Translations under genes and position numbers: made by a program
Shown here: positions 17,701 to 25,351 of the stretch, piece by piece
Layout: every line of letters starts with the position of its first letter
Numbering within the stretch: the first letter of the stretch is position 1
Notes under the pieces: generated by a model
The model's database searches: none
The model's input: only the letters and a program-made list of their open reading frames with translations
Told to the model about the DNA's origin: nothing
Source of the DNA: UMGS1601 sp900553335
GTDB lineage: Bacteria > Bacillota > Clostridia > Oscillospirales > Ruminococcaceae
Direction: 5' to 3'
Assembly: GCA_937920725.1 (NCBI GenBank)
Contig: CALEUW010000001.1
Span: 1-55,109, forward strand
Length of the DNA: 55,109 nucleotides

Positions 17701-19048
17701 GAAGAACGAGATAATCAATTTGAAAATTGACGGCATCACAAGCGAGGGAAACGGAGTCGGCAGATATGATGGAATGGCTGTATTTGTTCCGTTTACTGCA
17801 ATTGGGGATAATATAAGCTGTAAAATTGTAAAGATAAAAAAGACTTTTGCTTACGGCATTATTGACAATATAATTACTCCGTCAAAGGATAGAATAGAGC
17901 CTGACTGCGGTACATATAAAAAATGCGGCGGATGTTCATTTCGCCATATGAGCTATGAGGCTGAGCTAAGAGCCAAGCAGAATTTTGTAAAAGACGCTTT
18001 TGAAAGAATAGGAAAGCTTGATATTGATTTTGATGATATTTTGGGCTGTGAGGATATATATCACTACCGAAACAAAGCGCAGTATCCGGTTTGCGAAAAT
18101 AGCGGCAGGCTTGAGAGTGGATTTTATTCAAAGCGTTCTCATCGTGTAGTTGACAATAAAGATTGTCTTCTTCAGCCTGAAATTTTCAATAAAATCGCAA
18201 GCATTACGGTAAGCATGCTTGATGAAGCGGGTTTTACCGCTTATGATGAAATAAGCGGCAGAGGTCAGATTCGTCACATTTACATAAGACACGGTTATCA
18301 CACAAAAGAAATAATGCTGTGTATTGTGGCAACTCAAACAGATAAGAGATTTAAAATTTTTTCTGAGGAAATAGTGAAAATATTTCCTGAGATAAAAAGC
18401 ATTGTGCTGAATATCAATCCTAATAAAACTAATGTTATCTTGGGAAAACGTAATGAAGTGCTTTACGGCGAGGGATACATAACAGACATTATGTGTAATA
18501 ACAAGGTACAAATTTCTCCTCACTCGTTTTATCAGGTGAATACTGCACAGGCAGAAAAGCTGTACAGTATTGTTAAAGAATACGCAGAGCCTTGCGGGGA
18601 TGAAACCCTGCTTGATTTATACTGCGGAATCGGAACAATAGGATTTTCACTAGCACGAGATGTCAAAAAGCTTATAGGAGTTGAGATTGTTCCAGACGCT
18701 ATAAAAAACGCAAAGCTTAACGCTATGATAAATGGCATTGACAATGCCGAGTTTATTTGCGGTGATGCAGGCGCTGTTGCAGGTGAACTTATAAGACGAG
18801 GAGAAACACCAGACATAATTATTGCCGATCCGGCAAGAAAAGGCTGTGACAGCATATCACTTGAAGCGATGATAAAGATGTCTCCTAAAAAAATAATAAT
18901 GGTTTCCTGCAACCCGTCAACCGCTGCACGGGATATAAGCTACTTATGTGACAACGGCTACAAGCCGATTAAAGGACAAGCAGTCGATATGTTTCCAAGA
19001 ACAGGGCACGTGGAGTGTGTGGTGTTGATGTCACGGGTTGAAAAGTAG
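17693..19048 (+). CDS. rlmD: 23S rRNA (uracil-C5)-methyltransferase, RlmD/RlmCD family
   Basis: 451 residues. SAM-dependent enzyme that methylates uridine C5 in 23S rRNA. An N-terminal TRAM domain is followed by a [4Fe-4S] cysteine set (Cys72, Cys78, Cys81 in CGTYKKCGGC, and one near NKDC), the SAM-binding LLDLYCGIGTIG, the IIADPARKG segment, and the catalytic cysteine in VSCNPST. It ends with the family motif FPRTGHVECVVLMS. The coding sequence for that last motif is the integration target of the downstream island: two further copies of the gene's 3' tip follow at 22125 and 23973, so the present C-terminal residues after LMS come from the island. Confidence 0.94.
   Translation: MLKKNEIINLKIDGITSEGNGVGRYDGMAVFVPFTAIGDNISCKIVKIKKTFAYGIIDNIITPSKDRIEPDCGTYKKCGGCSFRHMSYEAELRAKQNFVKDAFERIGKLDIDFDDILGCEDIYHYRNKAQYPVCENSGRLESGFYSKRSHRVVDNKDCLLQPEIFNKIASITVSMLDEAGFTAYDEISGRGQIRHIYIRHGYHTKEIMLCIVATQTDKRFKIFSEEIVKIFPEIKSIVLNINPNKTNVILGKRNEVLYGEGYITDIMCNNKVQISPHSFYQVNTAQAEKLYSIVKEYAEPCGDETLLDLYCGIGTIGFSLARDVKKLIGVEIVPDAIKNAKLNAMINGIDNAEFICGDAGAVAGELIRRGETPDIIIADPARKGCDSISLEAMIKMSPKKIIMVSCNPSTAARDISYLCDNGYKPIKGQAVDMFPRTGHVECVVLMSRVEK
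19007..19033 (+). repeat. att-like copy A: 3' tip of rlmD
   Basis: 27 bases coding for HVECVVLMS inside intact rlmD. Copies B (22125-22151) and C (23973-23999) match at 25/27 and 22/27 positions. Downstream of each copy the sequences differ. This looks like the left attachment site of an integrated island. Confidence 0.75.
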
Positions 19049-19095
19049 GTGTGTCAAAAGGCTTTGATTTCAAGGGATTTGCGGCGTTTAAGTGC

Positions 19096-19136
19096 GATTT
19101 TACGGCTTTTTCAATCCTGTCAAATGCCGTAAAATC
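19096..19136. repeat. Inverted repeats between rlmD and the recombinase gene
   Basis: Perfect 11-bp inverted repeat GATTTTACGGC / GCCGTAAAATC with a 19-base loop. The loop contains AATCCTGTCAA, whose exact reverse complement TTGACAGGATT occurs at 19220-19230. No T-run follows, so it is not a simple terminator. It may be part of the recombinase binding or control region at the island's left end. The rest of 19049-19303 holds no gene. Confidence 0.5.
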
Positions 19137-19303
19137 AAGGCTTAGGAAACATATCAAATGGCATAGTTGAGTTGACAGAATGGATATATAATAGGGGTGT
19201 GTAGATAGGATTATTGTGGTTGACAGGATTGATGCATAGACTAATCACCATCTGGGAAAAACTAATTAATGATAATTAGTCAAGAACGGATAGGTGATAA
19301 AAT

Positions 19304-20206
19304 ATGCCAAATAATCCAAAGGTTCATTACATTCCTGCAAACCCACCGAAGAAAGAAAAGCGTGTCGGGATTTACTGCCGTGTGAGTACAAACAGCATGG
19401 AGCAGCTCCAAAGCCTGACTGCCCAGGTGTCTCATCTGACAAGGTTAACAGCCACTGTACCTCAATGGCTTCTGTCAGATGTTTATATGAATATTGCGAC
19501 AAGCAAGACAGGCTCATCACGAAAAGAGTTTAATCGGATGCTGGAAGATTGCAAATCGCATAAGCTGGAGATAGTCATAACGAAAGATGTCAGTAGGTTT
19601 GGAAGAGATACCGTCGAAGTTTTAGATGCCTTTAACAAATTAAAGGCGTTAGGTGTTCGTGTAATATTTGAAGGAAATAGCTTAGATACTGCAAATATAA
19701 GCAGCGATTTGATGGTGGCTGTAATTGAGTCTATTGCACAAGCCGAAAATGAATCAAGAAGTGAAAATATAAAATGGGGCATTAAGCAACGGGCAGCACA
19801 GGGAACTTCAAAACTTTATGATAGAAAGTGCTATGGTTATAAACATAATGAGAATGGTCATTTAGTTATTGACGAAGAAAAGGCTAAAAATGTAAAATTG
19901 ATATATGACTTGTATCTTAGTGGCCAAAGTGTTATTGGTATTATCAAGGAACTTGCAAAGCATAAAATCCTCTCTCCAAAAGGAAAAGAGAATTGGAATA
20001 AAAGGTCTATAGAATGGATATTGAGTAATGAAAAATATACTGGTGATGTCGAACTTTTGAAATCGAGTAAAAGTGAGATTCATTATTTGGCATCTGGAAG
20101 TCATCCTGCTATAATATCAAAGGAAGTGTTTGAGACTGTGCAGAAAGAGAAGGTGAGGAGGAGCAATGTTGTGAAGGATGGAAATGCGGTTAAGAGAAGA
20201 AACTAA
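19304..20206 (+). CDS. Large serine recombinase, C-terminally short
   Basis: 300 residues. The serine resolvase/invertase catalytic domain is clear (YCRVST with the nucleophile Ser, ITKDVSRFGRDT, IAQAENESRS helix), followed by the Recombinase DNA-binding domain (GYKHNENGHLVIDEEKA, WNKRSIEWILSNEKYTGD). Full-length relatives of about 500 residues continue into a zinc ribbon and coiled coil; this one stops at VKRRN, where the zinc ribbon normally begins. It may be 3'-truncated or a naturally short form, and activity alone is doubtful. It is the only recombinase in the island and the likely agent that used the rlmD 3' tip. GGATAGGTGAT precedes the start. Confidence 0.88.
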   Translation: MPNNPKVHYIPANPPKKEKRVGIYCRVSTNSMEQLQSLTAQVSHLTRLTATVPQWLLSDVYMNIATSKTGSSRKEFNRMLEDCKSHKLEIVITKDVSRFGRDTVEVLDAFNKLKALGVRVIFEGNSLDTANISSDLMVAVIESIAQAENESRSENIKWGIKQRAAQGTSKLYDRKCYGYKHNENGHLVIDEEKAKNVKLIYDLYLSGQSVIGIIKELAKHKILSPKGKENWNKRSIEWILSNEKYTGDVELLKSSKSEIHYLASGSHPAIISKEVFETVQKEKVRRSNVVKDGNAVKRRN

Positions 20207-20260
20207 CGAACCTAACTATTTTACTGTTACAATAATCAATTTGAGAGAGGAGCAATATAA

Positions 20261-21949
20261 ATGGCAGAAGAAAAGGCGGGAGGATATATCTCAAAAATTC
20301 ATTTCAATGATGGAACTTCTTTAGATATCCAACAAAATGATATTATCATTTTTGTGGGTCCCAATAACGCTGGAAAAAGTCAGTCTTTGAAGGACATTTA
20401 TGCACTGTCTTCAAACAAAATCCCAACCACAGTTGTGTCTGATGTTTCTATAACAAAATATGTCAACAAAATAACCGATTTGCTTGATAGCATTTCCCAA
20501 AAACAACCTCAAGGAGCATATACTTCATATAATGTTCTCGGACAAAATTTCACTTTTTGGGATTATACAAACAATCAGTTTTCAACAAGTCCCTATTTTG
20601 GTGAGTTTAGAGATCTTTTTGTGGCTAATTTGGATACAACTGCACGATTAACAATTTGTGATGCCCCAAACAGTATAGCAAGAAATTCACCAAAACAACA
20701 CCCTATTCACTATGCTGCATTTGATAGCAAATATCGAAAATGGCTATCCGATAATTTTAAGAAAGCTTTCGGAATCGAAGTTACTCCGAATATCTTAAAT
20801 GGCTCTACAATTCCGCTTTGTATGGGCGAGCCTGTTAGACTCGATAAAGAGTATGAAGATGAGCAAACGCGGCAAGAAGCTTATGCGGATATACTTGAGA
20901 CTTATAAACAGGTTCAGAATCAAGGAGATGGTATAAAAAGTTTTACTGGAATTTTGCTCTATTTGATGCTTGACTACTTTTGCACTTTTTTGATTGATGA
21001 ACCAGAATCTTTTCTTCATCCGCCGCAGGCTCACATCATGGGTCAAATAATTGGTCAAACACTTTCGAACCAACAGCAATGCTTTATTTCAACTCATAGT
21101 GAGGAAATTATTAAGGGACTATTAGAGGTTTGCCCAGAACGAATCAAAATTATTAGAATTACTCGAAAGGATGATATAAATTATTTTTCGATTCTTGACA
21201 ATGATAGATTCGGAGATGTGTGGAATGACCCTTTACTAAAATATTCAAACATAATGTCTAGTTTGTTTCATAAGTCTGTCGTTTTGTGTGAAAGTGATTC
21301 TGACTGTAAAATGTATTCAATTGTTGAAAGCTACCTTAAACAATTAACTGGAAAGTATTCAGAGACGCTTTTTATTCATTGCGGCGGCAAACATCGTATG
21401 GCTAAAATTGCTTTGGCACTTCGGGTATTGAAAATTGACGTAAAATTGATACCAGACATAGATGTACTGAATAATGTAGTAGTATTTAAGGGGATTGTAG
21501 AAGCTTTTGAAATCGATTGGGCAACAGTCCAAAGTGATTACAACACTATTGTAGGAAATCTGCACAGTCAAAAAGAAAAAATCAATAGAAACGATGCCAA
21601 AACAAGTATTAATCGAATCATTGATGGTTCTCAAAATCAAGATTTATCAAATCGAGAAATAAAAGATATACGCACAGTTATTAGTACAATTTCAAAGTGG
21701 GATACGATAAAGTCTGCAGGAATATCTGCTATTCCAGCAGGTGATGCAACGTCCGCTTTTAGACGATTGAACCAAGTATTACAACTAAGTGGCATTCATA
21801 TTGTTCCGGTGGGTGAGTTAGAGTGCTTTATTAAAGATGTTGGAGGACACGGACCAGAATGGGTAAATAAAGTACTTGAAACATATCCCGACCTTGATAA
21901 CCCAGTATATAATCAAATTAGAGAATTTATGAATAGTCTGAGTCTATAA
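20261..21949 (+). CDS. OLD-family ATPase/TOPRIM nuclease, candidate phage defence
   Basis: 562 residues. N-terminal AAA/ABC-type ATPase with Walker A GPNNAGKS (33-40), signature-like GDGIKSFTG (222-230), Walker B FLIDEPESFLHPPQ (243-256) and H-loop STHS (277-280). A TOPRIM domain follows, with the glutamate in VVLCESDSD (Glu344) and the acidic pair in IPDID (Asp399, Asp401). This architecture is that of OLD (overcoming lysogenisation defect) nucleases, several of which act against phages alone or with a helicase partner such as GajB. No helicase is adjacent, so a single-gene OLD is more likely. It lies 54 bases after the recombinase within the rlmD island. Confidence 0.85.
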   Translation: MAEEKAGGYISKIHFNDGTSLDIQQNDIIIFVGPNNAGKSQSLKDIYALSSNKIPTTVVSDVSITKYVNKITDLLDSISQKQPQGAYTSYNVLGQNFTFWDYTNNQFSTSPYFGEFRDLFVANLDTTARLTICDAPNSIARNSPKQHPIHYAAFDSKYRKWLSDNFKKAFGIEVTPNILNGSTIPLCMGEPVRLDKEYEDEQTRQEAYADILETYKQVQNQGDGIKSFTGILLYLMLDYFCTFLIDEPESFLHPPQAHIMGQIIGQTLSNQQQCFISTHSEEIIKGLLEVCPERIKIIRITRKDDINYFSILDNDRFGDVWNDPLLKYSNIMSSLFHKSVVLCESDSDCKMYSIVESYLKQLTGKYSETLFIHCGGKHRMAKIALALRVLKIDVKLIPDIDVLNNVVVFKGIVEAFEIDWATVQSDYNTIVGNLHSQKEKINRNDAKTSINRIIDGSQNQDLSNREIKDIRTVISTISKWDTIKSAGISAIPAGDATSAFRRLNQVLQLSGIHIVPVGELECFIKDVGGHGPEWVNKVLETYPDLDNPVYNQIREFMNSLSL

Positions 21950-21960
21950 TGTTGTTATAT

Positions 21961-22113
21961 ATGAGCTTTCAGCATATTTATGGAGGTGTAGTTAATTTAT
22001 TTAAACAAATGTTAAAATGGCCTAATCAAAATAGCATGATTGATGAGACTATATGGATGCAAGAACAATTGAAAATACAGCATTTAAATGTTATTGGATA
22101 TGTTCAGAAATAG
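21961..22113 (+). CDS. Possible 50-residue small protein after the OLD gene
   Basis: ATG at 21961 opens a 50-codon frame (MSFQHIYGGVVNLF..., ending HLNVIGYVQK). It starts 11 bases after the OLD-like gene and stops 12 bases before rlmD-tip copy B. I recognise no family. The upstream ribosome-binding site is poor, so it could be a small partner, a gene fragment or noise. Confidence 0.25.
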   Translation: MSFQHIYGGVVNLFKQMLKWPNQNSMIDETIWMQEQLKIQHLNVIGYVQK

Positions 22114-22124
22114 CCTAACTATCA

Positions 22125-22151
22125 CACGTTGAGTGTGTCGTGTTGATGTCA
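22125..22151 (+). repeat. att-like copy B: 3' tip of rlmD
   Basis: 27 bases matching copy A at 25 positions. Read in frame it gives HVECVVLMS, then KENEI and a stop, which is another plausible rlmD C-terminus. The rest of rlmD is absent. It separates the recombinase/OLD block from the azlCD block. Confidence 0.72.
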
Positions 22152-22304
22152 AAGGAAAATGAGATTTAAAAATATTTGAATTACTCTGATAGGCTGTAAA
22201 ATTATACGATGGAGTATGATCATTCCTCTTTTCATTTAAGCATGGATTGCTTTGTTATGTCGGAGTGAATCCTGAAAATTTTTTTGCGTTTTTAAGGAGT
22301 AGAA

Positions 22305-23042
22305 ATGGAACAGAATTTCAGAAAAGGGATACGTGACGGAATGCCGATTTGTCTCGGCTATCTGTCTGTGTCATTTACGTTTGGATTGTTAGGGGTTGGT
22401 ATGGGTCTTTCTTGGTGGCAGACGACCTTTATCTCTCTGACAAATGTGACTTCCGCAGGGCAATTTGCGGGACTTACAATTATGATGGAGGGCGCCGCAT
22501 TAGTAGAAATGGTGATTTCCCAGTTTTTTATCAATCTTCGCTATTTGCTCATGTCAATTTCCCTGACACAAAAGGTGGATAAAAAGTTTCGAGGTATTTA
22601 TCGCTGGGTGTTGGCAATGGGCGTGACGGACGAGATCTTCGCCGTGGCAATGTCCCAGGAAAAACCGGTGAGCAGACGTTATTTCAGTGGTTTGTTTCTG
22701 ACACCGTATCTCGGTTGGGGATTTGGTACGCTTTTGGGGTCATTGCTCGGTGAGATCGTTCCTCAAAGTGTTGCAGGGGTGTTTGGTATTGCAATTTATG
22801 GCATGTTCCTTGCAATTATTGTTCCGAAAGCGAGAGAGAGTAAACCGGTACTTTCGGTTGTGCTTATTGCAGCACTTTTAAGCTGTGTGATCTATTATGT
22901 ACCATTTATCAAACTTTCCAGCGGACTGTCAATTACGCTGTGTGCGGTAGTTGCGGCAGCATACGGGGCATGGAGGCATCCGATTGCATCGGAGGACGGT
23001 AAAGACGATGAGGCAGTAAAGAGGGAGGTGCACCATGCTTAG
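22305..23042 (+). CDS. azlC: AzlC family branched-chain amino acid exporter subunit
   Basis: 245 residues, strongly hydrophobic with several membrane segments. It opens with the family motif GIRDGMPICLGYLSVSFTFG, followed by LTNVTSAGQFAG and an NLRYLLMS segment. AzlC with AzlD forms a two-part exporter for branched-chain amino acids and related compounds. The start follows AAGGAGTAG. It overlaps azlD by eight bases. Base composition is clearly richer in G and C than the neighbouring genes, suggesting import from another genome. It lies between rlmD-tip copies B and C. Confidence 0.92.
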   Translation: MEQNFRKGIRDGMPICLGYLSVSFTFGLLGVGMGLSWWQTTFISLTNVTSAGQFAGLTIMMEGAALVEMVISQFFINLRYLLMSISLTQKVDKKFRGIYRWVLAMGVTDEIFAVAMSQEKPVSRRYFSGLFLTPYLGWGFGTLLGSLLGEIVPQSVAGVFGIAIYGMFLAIIVPKARESKPVLSVVLIAALLSCVIYYVPFIKLSSGLSITLCAVVAAAYGAWRHPIASEDGKDDEAVKREVHHA

Positions 23043-23355
23043 CCTTTCAGCATTTTTTAAATATGTTGCGGTGATGGCACTGGTGACGTATCTCCTGCGT
23101 GCTCTGCCCTTTGTGCTGGTGAAAAAGAAAATCACAAATGTGTATATTTGTTCTTTTCTGGAATACATTCCCTACGGGGTGCTTGCGGCAATGACTTTTC
23201 CGGCGGTGTTTACTTCGGCAGGCGGACTTATTCCCTCGCTGTCGGGTGTGGCAGTAGCCCTTGTGCTTGCTTACAGGAAAAAGAGTTTGCTCACTGTGGC
23301 AATCGGAGCTGTGGCGGGTGCAGTGCTTTTGACTGTGATATCACTGATAATTTAG
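23035..23355 (+). CDS. azlD: AzlD family branched-chain amino acid transporter subunit
   Basis: 106 residues with four hydrophobic segments: TYLLRALPFVL, FLEYIPYGVLAAMTFPAVF, GVAVALVLAYRKKSLL and AVLLTVISLI. Size, order and the eight-base overlap with azlC identify the small subunit. The coding sequence ends exactly where composition falls back to AT-rich and an unrelated gene remnant begins, so the transferred block seems to stop at this codon. Confidence 0.92.
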   Translation: MLSLSAFFKYVAVMALVTYLLRALPFVLVKKKITNVYICSFLEYIPYGVLAAMTFPAVFTSAGGLIPSLSGVAVALVLAYRKKSLLTVAIGAVAGAVLLTVISLII

Positions 23356-23774
23356 CAGTACATATATCCAAGTTTGCAGATCTAGATGATGTTGGAGATT
23401 TGATTGCTTACTACTTACTTGAACTATATAAGAACGATAAACAAATGACTAAGGCTCTAAAAAAGATGTTTGAGGAAAATCCGGTTGCTTGCTTTTTAAA
23501 GCTTACAGATAAAAGCGTAATTGCAACACTAAATACCACACAGAGTCGATTTGCTGATGATGGATACCGTTTTTATGAGTTTATCAGGAATGGTGTTCTT
23601 CATACGATGGAAATTAACCATGCAGTTAATTTCAAGTGGCTGTTTACAATGAAAATCAACGGAAAAACAGAGTATATCTGTGCCGGAAAAAATTTAGAGA
23701 GATTGTACTTCAACGATACAAAAACCGTAAATAGCAACATTTATTTTGATGTATGGTTCAATTGCTATTTATGA
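23355..23774 (+). pseudogene. 5'-truncated remnant of an unknown gene
   Basis: A frame stays open for 139 codons from the azlD stop to 23774, with protein-like content (AVHISKFADLDDVGDLIAYY ... NSNIYFDVWFNCYL). No start codon or ribosome-binding site is visible where it emerges. The frame only continues upstream as an out-of-frame reading of azlD. It is AT-rich, unlike azlCD. It is best read as the 3' part of a gene cut by the junction. I do not recognise the family. The bases from 23775 to 23972 hold nothing I can name. Confidence 0.5.
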
Positions 23775-23972
23775 TAAAACAGATAATTCATGGGGAAATA
23801 TACTTATATTTTTTGTGATATGGAATGCATTATAGTTTGTTTTTCAATATGAAAATATATCTTGCAAATTTCAGCTTTATGGCTATGTTTCCACAAACGG
23901 TTCAAACAAGAAAACAGCTATGGATTTGTTCCCGGTCGAAACGGCAAAGACATTCAGCCTATCCTCTCGTTC

Positions 23973-23999
23973 CACGTTGAGTGCGTCTTATTGATGTCA
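23973..23999 (+). repeat. att-like copy C: 3' tip of rlmD, probable original end
   Basis: 27 bases matching copy A at 22 and copy B at 24 positions. In frame it reads HVECVLLMS, then RI and a stop. A strong terminator follows 45 bases later, the normal position for the end of a gene. This copy is probably the ancestral rlmD end, displaced about 5 kb. Confidence 0.72.
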
Positions 24000-24040
24000 C
24001 GAATTTAAGAAATAAAAGATTGAAAATCATATAAAAGAAA

Positions 24041-24092
24041 AATTTCCGAGAGCTTGATCTGCCTTGACGATAGATCTGGCTCTCGGATTTTT
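24041..24092. terminator. Bidirectional terminator, presumably the original rlmD terminator
   Basis: Nine-bp perfect stem TCCGAGAGC (24045-24053) / GCTCTCGGA (24079-24087) with further inner pairing, T-run on the plus strand and A-run before it, so it can serve both plus-strand rlmD/island transcripts and the convergent ComEA-like gene. Confidence 0.9.
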
Positions 24093-24121
24093 GCGTTCCA
24101 AAAGATTTTATAATCGCTTTT

Positions 24122-24922
24122 TTAAAGTATTAAATATTCGTCAACCTCAACCAACAGTGCTGCCGTAAAATTGTCTACCATTAAAAGCTCCCGTATATTT
24201 GTATATCCGCCTATAAGTCGCCTAACCTCAACTATTTCTTCAGACATTTCCTGACTTATTAAAAGTGATTCTTCAAGCTCCTTTGCATCGGCGGTGTTTA
24301 TGTTCACTAACTTGCGAACCCTTGGATTAGAAGATGTGACAGAAGCGGTTGTTGTGTATGTATTCATGCTGGCGGTCGTGGCTTCGCTCGTTTGGGTTGT
24401 TTTAAAAACAGTCGTCTGCGATGAAGTTTTTCGTCCAATATCGTTTACTACATAAAAATATCTCATCAGTACCACAAGCTTCTTTTCTCCGATTCCGCTT
24501 ATATCAAGCAAATCGTACATACTTTTAAAACCGCCTATGCTTTCTCTGTAGCTCAAAATGCTGTTAGCTGTTGCTTCGCCTATTCCGTCAATAGAACATA
24601 GCATAGCAAAGCTTGCCTGGTTAATATCAGCAGGAAAACTGAACGTTACTTTTGTTGATGATGTTTTTGAGCTTGTTAAAGCTGTGGTTGCTGAGGACTT
24701 TGACGCCTTGCTTTTTTTAATTGCTTCGGAAACGGCTGTAACAAATTCGGTTTCCTCGTTTAAAGCTTCTGAATAATCACCCTGAGAGGTTGCCGATTGA
24801 TTAGGAGTTATGATTATAGTATGCTCCTTCTCAGACCTTGATTCCGCGTAATTTACAATTACACATACAAGCAAAACGACAGTAGAAATAATTACCGTAA
24901 TGGCGTTTTTACTGAGTTTCAT
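24122..24922 (-). CDS. ComEA-like helix-hairpin-helix protein
   Basis: 266 residues. An N-terminal membrane anchor (about 6-24) is followed by a Ser/Thr-rich linker, a helix-hairpin-helix pair of the ComEA type (DINQASFAMLCSIDGIGEAT, then DLLDISGIGEKKL), a second Thr-rich linker, and a weaker HhH copy (VNINTADAKELEESL). ComEA binds double-stranded DNA outside the cell during natural transformation. The layout fits, but no comEC or comEB lies nearby and the second repeat is degenerate, so the link to competence is an inference. It is transcribed towards the island and shares its terminator. Confidence 0.8.
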   Translation of the reverse strand: MKLSKNAITVIISTVVLLVCVIVNYAESRSEKEHTIIITPNQSATSQGDYSEALNEETEFVTAVSEAIKKSKASKSSATTALTSSKTSSTKVTFSFPADINQASFAMLCSIDGIGEATANSILSYRESIGGFKSMYDLLDISGIGEKKLVVLMRYFYVVNDIGRKTSSQTTVFKTTQTSEATTASMNTYTTTASVTSSNPRVRKLVNINTADAKELEESLLISQEMSEEIVEVRRLIGGYTNIRELLMVDNFTAALLVEVDEYLIL

Positions 24923-25248
24923 ATTTTTCTTTACCCGATAGAAGTTAAATTCTGTGTGTTAATAGTACCATAAAACTATGAATCAAGCAATAGCATATGG
25001 AAATTTTTGGTAAAAAATGGTATTAATTAAGATAGCTTTAGTTAGATCATTGTTTTCTTAAAAATCTTAGTTATTTTTTAATCCAGCAATACATAAGTTC
25101 TTTATAAGTTATGTCAGAGGTTAAAGTTGCCGGAATTTTATGTTTACGTATTATAACTATTTATTTAGCGAATAGCATAAATTCGTTTGTGCATATTTGT
25201 ATGTTTCAACAAAAATGGCAACGTTTTTGTCATAATTGTAAAAAGTAT
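24923..25248. other. AT-rich intergenic region before the surface operon
   Basis: No coding gene is supported; a 60-codon frame at 25111 runs through the promoter and has no ribosome-binding site. TAATTGT at 25233-25239 recurs at 25274-25280 inside the promoter operator, 41 bases (about four helical turns) away, so it may be an extra regulator site. Confidence 0.4.
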
Positions 25249-25277
25249 TTGACATTTATATGGTGTTGTTGTATAAT
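25249..25277 (+). promoter_or_regulatory. Strong promoter of the TasA/SipW surface operon
   Basis: Consensus TTGACA (25249-25254), exactly 17 bases, consensus TATAAT (25272-25277). The start would be near 25284, giving a leader of about 68 bases before the first gene. It is the only strong promoter seen for the 12-kb cluster. Confidence 0.88.
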
Positions 25278-25288
25278 TGTTACAACAA
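25266..25288. promoter_or_regulatory. Inverted repeat over the -10 box, probable operator
   Basis: TTGTTGTA, seven bases, TACAACAA: a perfect 8-7-8 inverted repeat that covers the -10 box and the expected start site. A dimeric repressor bound here would block transcription. No regulator gene is adjacent, so the binding protein is unknown. Confidence 0.6.
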
Positions 25289-25351
25289 TATAATTTTAAA
25301 TTACTATTTTTATTAAAATAAATTTATGCGTTGCAAACGGAGGATTACTTT

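Noticed and set aside
19140..19180. TTGACA followed by TATAAT (19163-19180) as a recombinase promoter
   Set aside because: The two boxes are only about seven bases apart, far too close for a sigma-70 promoter.
20261..21949. Gabija system (GajA plus GajB)
   Set aside because: The ATPase/TOPRIM protein is GajA-like in layout, but no UvrD-type helicase gene lies beside it, so only a stand-alone OLD is supported.
23148..23354. Possible protein beginning inside azlD in another frame
   Set aside because: This part is an out-of-frame reading of azlD; only the sequence after the azlD stop is protein-like, so it was recorded as a truncated remnant.
25111..25293. 60-codon frame upstream of the surface operon
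   Set aside because: It runs through the consensus promoter and operator, lacks a ribosome-binding site, and looks like AT-rich noise.
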